DNA from: JACKJA01 sp050297015 | GTDB taxonomy: Bacteria; Pseudomonadota; Alphaproteobacteria; Micavibrionales; Micavibrionaceae | NCBI GenBank assembly: GCA_050297015.1 | Contig: JBNKRZ010000011.1 | Coordinates: forward strand, 1 to 64,000 | Direction of reading: 5' to 3' | DNA: 64,000 bases | Part shown: one piece after another, positions 43,463 to 51,302 of the stretch | How the letters are laid out: each line of letters begins with the position of its first letter | Position numbering within the stretch: position 1 is the stretch's first letter | Program-made: the position numbers and the translations under genes | Notes under the pieces: generated by a model | Seen by the model: only the letters and a program-made list of their open reading frames with translations | Database searches by the model: none | What the model was told of the DNA's origin: nothing

Positions 43463-44167
43463 ATGATGCCCGACACAAAAGACCAAGCCGAAACATTGAC
43501 CCCCGAATCCGTTGCCGACTGGCTGAAGAGCCATCCGGATTTTTTCCAGCGCAATCCTGATGTACTGGAAGAAATGGAACCGCCCGAACAGCGGCAAGGC
43601 CGGAAAGTCGCGGATTTCCAGTATTACATGGCACGGCGCGCCCGCGAGGACCGCGACGACATCCTCAGCGAAGCACGGGAAATCGTTGAAACATCACGGG
43701 CCAACATGAACAATCAGGCCCGTATACATGAGGCTGTTCTGCGCTTGATCGAAGCGCTCAATTTCAACGACTTTGTTCAAACCATCACGATGGATCTGGC
43801 GATGCTTTTGGATGTTGATATCGTATCGCTGGCCGTCGAGGCAAGCAGCACCGACATTCCACAAATTGCCATTCCCGGCGTGCGGGCCATTCCAACCGGA
43901 TTCATTGACAATCTTTTGATGGGTAAGGCCGTTCACCTTGAATCACACACCAACGGTGTTGAGCCCATCTTTGGCGGCGGTGCGGGGCTCGTGGCCTCAC
44001 AAGCCTTTGTCCGCCTGAACATTGCACCCGATGCGCCGTCGGCCCTGCTCGCCTTCGGAAGCCGCGATCCGCAAATGTTTGAAGCCGGGCAAGCCACCGA
44101 TCAGGTCCAGTTCCTCGCCCGCGTTGTCGAAAGGATGTTCCGCCTATGGCTGGCTCTTCCGGGATAA
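43463..44167 (+). CDS. DUF484 family protein
   Basis: GAF-like protein of the DUF484 family, about 234 residues, with the typical opening ESVADWLKSHPDFFQRNPDVL and FQYYMARRAREDRDDILSEA helix. Function unknown; the gene is often next to xerC in Proteobacteria, as here, where it overlaps xerC by 22 bases. ATG 43463 or 43466 is likely; the frame is open to 43436. No clear ribosome site. Confidence 0.9.
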   Translation: MMPDTKDQAETLTPESVADWLKSHPDFFQRNPDVLEEMEPPEQRQGRKVADFQYYMARRAREDRDDILSEAREIVETSRANMNNQARIHEAVLRLIEALNFNDFVQTITMDLAMLLDVDIVSLAVEASSTDIPQIAIPGVRAIPTGFIDNLLMGKAVHLESHTNGVEPIFGGGAGLVASQAFVRLNIAPDAPSALLAFGSRDPQMFEAGQATDQVQFLARVVERMFRLWLALPG

Positions 44168-45180
44168 AAGCGGAAACGCTGGAGCAATGCGCGCCCGACC
44201 TCGCCGATTGCCTGATCCAATGGCAGAAATATCTCCGTTATGAGAAAAACGTCTCGCGCCATACCCTGCGCGCTTACAGCAATGATGTCGGCCAATTTGT
44301 GTCTTTCCTGTGCCATTATTACGGCCAGCCGCCGGGCTTGAACGATTTGTCGGAAACATCCATCCGCGATTTCCGCGCCTGGCTGTCCCGCCGGGCTATG
44401 GACGGCGCCGGAGCCTCAACCCGCGCCCGCGCCCTGTCCGGCGTGAAAAATTTCCTGCACTGGCTCGACAAACAGGGCATCATGCACAATGCGGCCATCA
44501 CCGCCGTGCGCACACCAAAGCTGCCGCACCACCTGCCCAAACCGTTACAGGAAGCCCAAGCCTTCCGTCTGCTGAGCGATCTGGAGGGTGATGACTGGAC
44601 CACCGCGCGTAATAAGGCGCTCTTCACCCTGCTCTATGGCTGCGGCTTGCGGATTGATGAGGCGCTGTCCCTCAATATCGGTGATATGCCACAAAACGGA
44701 TTCCTGCGCGTCATGGGGAAAGGCCGTAAGGAACGGCAGGTTCCGGTGCTGGATATTGTTATTGATACAATTTTAAACTATCTGCAAGCAAGTCCGCACC
44801 ATCACACGTCATTGCGAGCGAACGAAGAGAGCGCGGCAATCCAGAATACGCCTCTTGGTTCTGGATTGCTTCGTCAGGGCAATGCCCTTCCTCGCAATGA
44901 CGAACAACCTTTATTTGTCGGTGTGCGCGGAAAACGCCTTAACCAAGGTGTCGCCCAAAAAGCCCTGCGCGATTTACGTGGCCTTTTGAACCTGCCGGAA
45001 ACAGCCACGCCGCACGCCCTGCGCCACAGCTTTGCCACGCACTTGCTGCAAAACGGTGCCAATTTGCGGGAAATTCAGGAAATGCTGGGTCATGCGTCGT
45101 TAAGCACGACCCAGCGTTACACGGAAATCGATGGCGCGGAACTGATGCGCGTTTACAAAAACGCCCACCCGCGCGCGTAG
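44146..45180 (+). CDS. xerC: Tyrosine recombinase XerC with repeat-encoded insertion
   Basis: Site-specific recombinase that resolves chromosome dimers at dif with XerD. An N-terminal SAM-like core-binding domain (about 21-110) precedes the catalytic domain: R169 in GCGLRIDEA, a Lys in GKGRKER (192 or 195), H290 and R293 in TPHALRH, H316 in LGHAS, and Tyr325 in QRYTE. All are intact. Residues 221-253 (TSLRANEESAAIQN and on to ALPRNDE) are encoded by a 96-base palindromic repeat; without it the protein would have 312 residues, the usual length. The insert lies between the Lys strand and PLFVGVRGKRL, a surface loop, so activity may be kept. XerC versus XerD is assigned by the DUF484 neighbour. 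Confidence 0.93.
   Translation: MAGSSGIKAETLEQCAPDLADCLIQWQKYLRYEKNVSRHTLRAYSNDVGQFVSFLCHYYGQPPGLNDLSETSIRDFRAWLSRRAMDGAGASTRARALSGVKNFLHWLDKQGIMHNAAITAVRTPKLPHHLPKPLQEAQAFRLLSDLEGDDWTTARNKALFTLLYGCGLRIDEALSLNIGDMPQNGFLRVMGKGRKERQVPVLDIVIDTILNYLQASPHHHTSLRANEESAAIQNTPLGSGLLRQGNALPRNDEQPLFVGVRGKRLNQGVAQKALRDLRGLLNLPETATPHALRHSFATHLLQNGANLREIQEMLGHASLSTTQRYTEIDGAELMRVYKNAHPRA
44807..44902. repeat. 96-base cattgcgag repeat inserted in frame in xerC
   Basis: From cgtcattgcgag to ctcgcaatgacg, 96 bases, exactly 32 codons. Carries no stop in the xerC frame. Nearly the same as the first half of the copy upstream of priA (42288), differing at two of 63 positions. Confidence 0.9.
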
Positions 45181-45197
45181 TTCATCACGTGCCTTAA

Positions 45198-46592
45198 TCA
45201 GGTATGAATAGGCCGTTTATCAACCGCCAGCGCCGCTTCCTTAACCACTTCCTCAAGTGTCGGGTGCGCATGGCAAGTCCGGGCGATGTCTTCGCTCGAC
45301 GCGCCAAATTCCATAGCCAGAACCACTTCGGCGATCAGGGTGCCTACTTCTGGCCCAATCATATGAACACCCAACACCCGGTCGGTTTTCGCATCAGCCA
45401 GGATTTTAACAAAGCCATCAACGGCATTCATCGCCCGCGCGCGGCCATTGGCCATGAACGGGAATTTACCGACATTGTATTTAACGCCTGCGTCCTTCAG
45501 CGCCTCCTCCGTTTTACCAACGGCGGCGATTTCCGGAGCGGTATAGACAACACCGGGAATCAAATCATAGTCAATATGCCCACTCTGTCCGGCAAGGATT
45601 TCCGCCAGAACGACGCCCTCATCCTCGGCCTTATGCGCGAGCATCGGTCCGGCGATCACATCGCCGATCGCGTAGATACCATCCACGTTGGTTTTGAAGT
45701 GGGCATCGGTTTTCACGCGGCCACGCTCATCCATGTCCACGCCGGCCTTATCAAGTCCCAGCCCGTCGGTATAAGGCTTGCGCCCTACACAGCACAGAAC
45801 GATTTCGGATTTAATCTTTTCAGCCTTGCCGCCCGCCGCCGGTTCAACCGTCAGTTCCACACCGGTTTTGGAGGTCTTCGCGCCCGTCACCTTGCTGGAC
45901 AGCTTGAACGTCACGCCTTGCTTGGTGAAAAGCTTATTGGCTTCTTTGCGGATTTCGCCGTCCATGCCGGGCAAAATCTGGTCCATGAATTCGATCACGG
46001 TCACTTCCGCGCCGAGCCTGCGCCACACCGCGCCCAGTTCCAACCCAATCACGCCACCGCCGATCACGGTCAGGCTTTTGGGCACTTTGCCAAGCTCCAG
46101 CGCGCCCGTTGAGGACACAATCTGTTTTTCGTCAATGTTAATCCCCGGCAGTCCGGCAACATCGGAGCCCGTCGCAATGACGATATTTTTAGCCGCGTAT
46201 TTATCCTTACCTACCTGTACCTCTCCGGCTTTGGTGACTTTACCTGCGCCCTTCAGCCAGTCTATTTTGTTCTTTTTGAACAAGAATTCGATGCCTTGCG
46301 TGTTGGCGGCGATGACATCTTCCTTGTGCTTCATCATCCCCTTCAGATCGACTTTCGCGCCTGTCACAGAAATCCCGAATTTGGGGAAATCATGAGAGAT
46401 TTTTTCGTATTCGTGCGAAGCGTGCAGCAAAGCCTTAGACGGAATACAGCCCACATTCAAGCATGTCCCACCGAGTGTTGCGCGCTTTTCCACGCACGCG
46501 ACTTTCATACCCAATTGCGCCGCGCGGATCGCGCAGACATACCCGCCGGGCCCGGCACCGATAACAATAAGATCATAAGATTTTTGAGACAT
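45198..46592 (-). CDS. lpdA: Dihydrolipoyl dehydrogenase (E3)
   Basis: FAD enzyme that reoxidises the lipoyl arms of 2-oxoacid dehydrogenases and passes electrons to NAD. FAD site IGAGPGGYVCAIRAAQLG, redox disulfide GGTCLNVGCIPSKALL, NAD site IGGGVIGLELG, and the C-terminal catalytic His-Glu in HAHPTLEE. ATG 46592 (MSQKSYD) has AAGGA 8 bases upstream, giving 464 residues. Part of the suc-lpd group but separated from sucB by the nucleotide-metabolism genes. Confidence 0.97.
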   Translation of the reverse strand: MSQKSYDLIVIGAGPGGYVCAIRAAQLGMKVACVEKRATLGGTCLNVGCIPSKALLHASHEYEKISHDFPKFGISVTGAKVDLKGMMKHKEDVIAANTQGIEFLFKKNKIDWLKGAGKVTKAGEVQVGKDKYAAKNIVIATGSDVAGLPGINIDEKQIVSSTGALELGKVPKSLTVIGGGVIGLELGAVWRRLGAEVTVIEFMDQILPGMDGEIRKEANKLFTKQGVTFKLSSKVTGAKTSKTGVELTVEPAAGGKAEKIKSEIVLCCVGRKPYTDGLGLDKAGVDMDERGRVKTDAHFKTNVDGIYAIGDVIAGPMLAHKAEDEGVVLAEILAGQSGHIDYDLIPGVVYTAPEIAAVGKTEEALKDAGVKYNVGKFPFMANGRARAMNAVDGFVKILADAKTDRVLGVHMIGPEVGTLIAEVVLAMEFGASSEDIARTCHAHPTLEEVVKEAALAVDKRPIHT

Positions 46593-46656
46593 GAAACGTT
46601 CCTTTTCCAAACGGATTTTTAACCGGATAAAAAGGTACGTGATTCAAAGAAGACAA

Positions 46657-49491
46657 TCAAGCTACACGAGGAACCATACCATGCTTTGCGACCGGAGGAT
46701 TTATAAGTTTCTGATGCGCCTTTCCTTCCTTAATCATACGGTCTTGCCAGCATTCATCAAGTCCAAGGCACGGATCGCGCAATAAATCATAATTCAAACC
46801 TGCCGGTTCCAGTCCGGCATTACGGCGCGCTTCAATAACTTCGTATAGAGCTGACTGCCAGTCATCTTCAACCAGAATATTCGTTTTACGCCGGATACCT
46901 TCTGCCAGCATTTTATCATGCTCTTCATACACACGCTTTCCATGAAGCAACTGATTCACCAGCGTGAACGGACGAAGAGCACGATAAACAGTCTGCATTG
47001 CCGGTGGCACATAAAGACGGCTCAGAAAAGAGCTGTCTTTTTCCTTATTGGATCCTATTCCTCCGGAAAATGATACTTCATCCGTTAGTGCCTGACGGGT
47101 CATATCAAGTCCCATCTTATTTATAAAATAGAGGGAGCGACCCAATATTTCTTCCCGCTCGGCAATCGTGCTTGCAACATAGTTATAATCGTTTTCAAAT
47201 ATTCCCCCTTCCAGATGATAGGTATCAAAGCACTGGATACTGGAAATATGGTTATAGGGAATCCTGCCGTTTTTAAACGCATGACGGTTTTCTTCCAACA
47301 ATGCTCGCCCCTCATGATAGCCAGCACTGGAAGCCCGCATCGTTCCTTCCGCGCCACCACCGTTCGCCAAAGGAAACCCCAGAACTGCCGCACAAGCCGA
47401 AAACAAGCGGGCCGGATCGTTCGCTTCATCGTTTTCCTTGGTCGCCGAAGCATAAACCGTAATGCCATAGTAATTATAATCCGGCGGCGTGCCCCATTCC
47501 TTGGAGGGTATAGGTGTTGAAGATGTCGGAAGATATGTCGGACGCCACTTCTCTATCGCGGCATGAACCTCATCCATATTATGGACCAACGTCACCATAT
47601 CACTCAACTTATCACCGACCAGCCCCAGATCGTATTGATGGAAATAGCGTTGAAGAGCATGTTCACAGGCACTGCTACCGCCATTCCTGATAATCAGCGC
47701 CAGCTTGCCATGAACGTTCGGATCGAATATTTGCTTACCAACAAACATGGAATCAAACAGAGCGTTTCCTTTGATAAAATGTTTATTGTTTGATGATGAC
47801 TGCGAATGCTGCGGCGGCCAGAAGAAAATATCTGCATCAGCCATAAAACGTTCCATAACGGCAATCGTAGATTCCCCCGTGGAAGCAGCGCGCGTATAGC
47901 TATATTCCTCATCATCCAGCGTAATAATACGAAAGCCCGGAAATTCCTTGCGCATTTCACTTATATTTTTATTGCTGGACAGGGCAATCGTTAAGGGCTT
48001 GTCACCGGCGGCATGAGCAAAGGAGACAGATGGATTCTGTCTCTGTTCTTCCTGATGCTTGTCAAAACCGTAATAAGCCGCCATCGTTTCAACGGCCCGT
48101 GCCATAGGACTCAATTTCTCAAAATAATCCGGCAATTCAATATTGCGTTTTCCTTCCGGATTTTCCGGTCCGGCAAGGCTCATATAACACTCAGATGTCA
48201 AAGGTGCGCCTTCAGGAATAACCGGATCGAAATGAACTTTGTTACTAACGACACTGTGAAAAACTTTTGACTCAGGATTGTTGTAATCGTCCTGACGGAA
48301 ACGCATACTGGTATATGTCTGAATATCATCCGCATAAATCCGGTCTTCACTGATTCCCAGTTCCTGCGCGGCATCTCGTACCAAAGAATAAAACTCCCGC
48401 AAGGGAATCCGTTTCAGCAAATTAGCCAGTTCCGCCCCCGGCCCCGGCTTGTGCAAATTCAAAATATCGTGATGCGGTTTGAAAGCTTCCGTATCGCGAA
48501 ACAAAGCAATACTTTTCTCGTAATCAACTTCTCCATTATCATCAAGAACCAGAATGTCTAGTCCGCGGTCATCGAAAAGAACATAAGTGCTGTCAGGATC
48601 GGCCCCTTTGTTACGCAATTCCGTTTCAAAAACAGATAAATTACCGCCACTGATCTGAGTTAATACCTTTTCCTGTTTCTCTTCATTATTACCAATACAA
48701 CTAAAGCTTTCCTCTTTGGCGTTCCCCGGTTTTCCAAGGATAATATTATAGGGCCGCGTTCTTATTATGCCGCCTGCCGTAGTGGTGGAACGCCCCAGTT
48801 CAGGTATTTTCTTGTTGTTTCCGGTAGAAAGGAGAACATCACTCCCGATTAAGATTTTTTCACGGGTCTTCTTTTGAGGAACGCGAGACACGTCATCCCC
48901 TAAAATATTCTTTAACAAAGATACGGTTTCGGAAGCATCTTTGGTAACAAACAATCCCCCATCTGTTCCTTGCACGCCATCCGTTTTTACAAAGCGCCGC
49001 AAATCCAACCCGTCAATCGTCGGATCCCAAAAACCGTCTTCATTCTGAATAACAATCACGCGCCCGTTTAATGACGGATCGTTGTAAAGTTCTTCAGCAT
49101 AATCCACCAAAGCTTCCCAGCCGGCAAAATGAGAAGGCGTCAAAACCAGTGGCGTTTTGACTTGCGCCCCTTCTTCCAGTTCGTCATATCCAGCGAAGGC
49201 GTAATTACTAAGTCCGGCGGCATGCGCCACAGCATCGAAAGCTTTTACCTGCTTCATATAAGCGTGCGGTAGGGAAGGAATGGAAACAACGCCTTTTTTG
49301 TCCTTAAGGCTTTCTTCCTCCGGGGAGCACGTCACGTAAGCCCAAGGCACTTCCATCTGGAAGTAGTTTGTACGCATCGAATATAGCTGTTTATATTTCC
49401 AGTCGGCAGGGGAAACGAGCGGCTTTTCTCCGCGCCATAACGATTTTAAAACTTCTTTTTCAGATAAGAACGATCCCTGTTCTGCGGTCAT
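46657..49491 (-). CDS. Large multidomain protein with LOG-like and HAM1-like regions, 944 residues
   Basis: Not recognised as a whole. Parts resemble two nucleotide-acting families. (a) LOG (phosphoribohydrolase) features: residues 675-800 with ITVYASATKEND, LANGGGAEGTMRASSAG and STIAEREEIL, and SGGIGSNKE (809-817) at the place of PGGxGTxxE; residues 113-197 (VIVIQNEDGFWDP, LFVTKDASETVSLL) and 553-648 look like further LOG C-terminal halves. (b) HAM1/RdgB features: LSTGNNKKIPEL (221-232), FDDRGLDILVL (306-316), HKPGPGAELANLL (347-359), and again TIALSSNKNISEMRKEFPG (501-519) with STGESTIAV. No signal peptide or membrane helix. The deaminase gene 49619-50068 lies upstream on the same strand. 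The domain calls are inference from motifs. Confidence 0.7.
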   Translation of the reverse strand: MTAEQGSFLSEKEVLKSLWRGEKPLVSPADWKYKQLYSMRTNYFQMEVPWAYVTCSPEEESLKDKKGVVSIPSLPHAYMKQVKAFDAVAHAAGLSNYAFAGYDELEEGAQVKTPLVLTPSHFAGWEALVDYAEELYNDPSLNGRVIVIQNEDGFWDPTIDGLDLRRFVKTDGVQGTDGGLFVTKDASETVSLLKNILGDDVSRVPQKKTREKILIGSDVLLSTGNNKKIPELGRSTTTAGGIIRTRPYNIILGKPGNAKEESFSCIGNNEEKQEKVLTQISGGNLSVFETELRNKGADPDSTYVLFDDRGLDILVLDDNGEVDYEKSIALFRDTEAFKPHHDILNLHKPGPGAELANLLKRIPLREFYSLVRDAAQELGISEDRIYADDIQTYTSMRFRQDDYNNPESKVFHSVVSNKVHFDPVIPEGAPLTSECYMSLAGPENPEGKRNIELPDYFEKLSPMARAVETMAAYYGFDKHQEEQRQNPSVSFAHAAGDKPLTIALSSNKNISEMRKEFPGFRIITLDDEEYSYTRAASTGESTIAVMERFMADADIFFWPPQHSQSSSNNKHFIKGNALFDSMFVGKQIFDPNVHGKLALIIRNGGSSACEHALQRYFHQYDLGLVGDKLSDMVTLVHNMDEVHAAIEKWRPTYLPTSSTPIPSKEWGTPPDYNYYGITVYASATKENDEANDPARLFSACAAVLGFPLANGGGAEGTMRASSAGYHEGRALLEENRHAFKNGRIPYNHISSIQCFDTYHLEGGIFENDYNYVASTIAEREEILGRSLYFINKMGLDMTRQALTDEVSFSGGIGSNKEKDSSFLSRLYVPPAMQTVYRALRPFTLVNQLLHGKRVYEEHDKMLAEGIRRKTNILVEDDWQSALYEVIEARRNAGLEPAGLNYDLLRDPCLGLDECWQDRMIKEGKAHQKLINPPVAKHGMVPRVA

Positions 49492-49618
49492 ATTTCTGGC
49501 CGTTTCTTGCTATTGCACCCAAATATTAACTGCCCACACTATTCTTTTTTTATTGGAGCATTTTCTAACACAAAAATTATGAAAAATGCAAGAAGAAGTT
49601 AGTTTAATCTAATCTTCT

Positions 49619-50068
49619 TTATTCTCCACCCCAGTCTTCGAGCCACAATTCCGGTTTTTCTTCGCGGAATTTTTTGACAAGCGCGATGCAATCGGGATCG
49701 TCGAGAACGATCACCTCTACCCCGCGCTCTTTCAACAGCTCTTCATTACCGCAAGAGTTAACCGTATCACCCACCACAACGCGGCCGATTTTGAATTGCA
49801 GCATCGTGCCCGTACACATCATGCAGGGGCTGAGCGTTGTATACATGGTCGTATTCCGGCGCGAAGCCATCCGCCCCGCATCGCGCATCGCTGCCATTTC
49901 ACCGTGAATGATGGGATTACCTTCCTGCACCAGTGCATTATGCCCCTCGCCCAACACTTCGCCGGTTTCGTTATCGACCAGAACGCCGCCAATCGGGCAG
50001 CCGCCTTCGTTGTAGCCTTTTAGTGCCCATTCATAAGCGCGCTTCATATAATAGTCGTGGCTCTTCAT
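49619..50068 (-). CDS. Cytosine deaminase, FCY1 type
   Basis: Zinc deaminase of 149 residues. Zinc ligands and catalytic Glu: H55 and E57 in HGEMAAM, C82 and C85 in SPCMMC. The overall match to yeast cytosine deaminase Fcy1 is striking: YTTLSPCMMCTG, VVVGDTVN and the closing PELWLEDWG all correspond. It would turn cytosine into uracil (pyrimidine salvage). Bacteria mostly use the unrelated CodA for this, so a eukaryote-like form is notable, though FCY1-like enzymes occur in some bacteria. GGGAGAT lies before the ATG. Divergent from 50093 with only 24 bases between. Confidence 0.85.
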   Translation of the reverse strand: MKSHDYYMKRAYEWALKGYNEGGCPIGGVLVDNETGEVLGEGHNALVQEGNPIIHGEMAAMRDAGRMASRRNTTMYTTLSPCMMCTGTMLQFKIGRVVVGDTVNSCGNEELLKERGVEVIVLDDPDCIALVKKFREEKPELWLEDWGGE

Positions 50069-50092
50069 CCTGATCTCCCTTATAAATAAAGG

Positions 50093-51043
50093 ATGATGAA
50101 ATCACATTTTTCGCCCTTTGAACAGATGCAGCGCGCGGTTGATATTGTCAATTCCAGCGCTCACCCCACCAATAAGATCGCCGCCACGCTGTTTGGTATC
50201 GACAAACACAGCAGAGAATTCAGCATTTCCGCAACCAATTACTGGCCGGACATCATCCGTGAGCGTATCGGAACAGAGGCACGGATCGGTAATTCGTCAG
50301 GCACCATCCATGCCGAGACGGCCTGCATCTTGCAGGCACCGTACACGGACGGCGCAGCCCTTTGCATTACGGACCCCTTCTGCCCGAACTGCGCCAAGAA
50401 TATCGCCGAGGCCGGAATTAAAACGATCTATATCGACCACAAAGGATTTCAGAAAGATTTTATCGAGCGCCGCGCTCACGCCTTTGCCAACATGGCCATG
50501 CGGATTTGCGAAAAAGCGGGAATTGCCGTCTATGAACTATGGCGCAAGGAAGAACGGCTTGTACCAATTTTTGAACCACCGGATGGTTATGAACCACCGG
50601 ACGAACATCCGATAAAAGTTATTCCGGCACGCGACTTCACCTACCTGATCGAACAAGCCGCACAGGAATTCAAGGGTCACAAGTTCGCATGCGCGCTAAC
50701 AAAAGACGATGAAGGTAACATCTGCGGCCTAGCCACCCGCGGTCACCCGGCACTGGGTTACACGATGGAAACGGACCTGTCGGAGCTTGAAAACCCGCAA
50801 GGCAAATATTCTTTCAAGCTGGAACCCGTGAATCGCCTGTTAATGGCCGCACCGCGTAAGGGCGTAAAAATCATCGACGGTAGCTTATACTGCACCCACG
50901 TCCCCACCAGCCGCGAACAAGTCAATATGATCGGCGCGGGCCTGACGAGCATAAGCATCGCCGACGATAAAAAGGCACGGGACAAATATGCTCTCCTAGC
51001 CATTAAGTTGCTGGAAGAAAAAGAAATTATAAAGGTTAAATGA
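50093..51043 (+). CDS. Two-domain cytidine/deoxycytidylate deaminase-like protein
   Basis: 316 residues. The N-terminal deaminase domain has H73-A-E75 (GTIHAETACIL) and C97-x2-C100 (DPFCPNCAKN), a complete zinc site, with a dCMP-deaminase-like layout. The C-terminal half (from about 190) seems to be a second deaminase-like domain that lost its zinc site: YCTHVPTSREQVN stands where PCxxC would be. The substrate could be a free nucleotide, nucleoside or base. AAAGG directly precedes ATGATG, so the second ATG (50096) may be used. Divergent from the FCY1-like gene; likely one module with 46657 and 49619. Confidence 0.8.
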   Translation: MMKSHFSPFEQMQRAVDIVNSSAHPTNKIAATLFGIDKHSREFSISATNYWPDIIRERIGTEARIGNSSGTIHAETACILQAPYTDGAALCITDPFCPNCAKNIAEAGIKTIYIDHKGFQKDFIERRAHAFANMAMRICEKAGIAVYELWRKEERLVPIFEPPDGYEPPDEHPIKVIPARDFTYLIEQAAQEFKGHKFACALTKDDEGNICGLATRGHPALGYTMETDLSELENPQGKYSFKLEPVNRLLMAAPRKGVKIIDGSLYCTHVPTSREQVNMIGAGLTSISIADDKKARDKYALLAIKLLEEKEIIKVK

Positions 51044-51200
51044 CATTCTCCGGCTTTTGCGCTTTCACCACCGCCGGTGCCGTCATCGCTAACAACCATT
51101 CGGTCCTTTTTAAAACGGTCTGTTTGTGAGCATCGGCCATCTCGTTGAAATCAAGCATCAGCTTCTCATAAAGCTCTAGATTAAAGAGTCCTTCGAGCAT
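51036..51200 (-). CDS. Small helical protein, 54 residues
   Basis: A short gene with a strong ribosome site: GGGAGG about 7 bases before the ATG at 51200. The product begins MLEGLFNLELYEKLMLDFNE and continues as one or two amphipathic helices, ending PENVI. Its last 8 bases overlap the tail of the converging deaminase gene. Phasin-like or regulatory small helical proteins look like this, but no family is claimed. Confidence 0.55.
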   Translation of the reverse strand: MLEGLFNLELYEKLMLDFNEMADAHKQTVLKRTEWLLAMTAPAVVKAQKPENVI

Positions 51201-51302
51201 ATCACACCTCCCTGTTACAACAGATCACCTCTCTATTGAACGCCCATCCCAACGAGGCCGTCAAGAAAAGCCGGATCACATATTGTAACAACGAAAAAGC
51301 GC

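Noticed and set aside
45204..46112. 302-codon open frame opposite lpdA
   Set aside because: Mirror frame of lpdA; no independent evidence.
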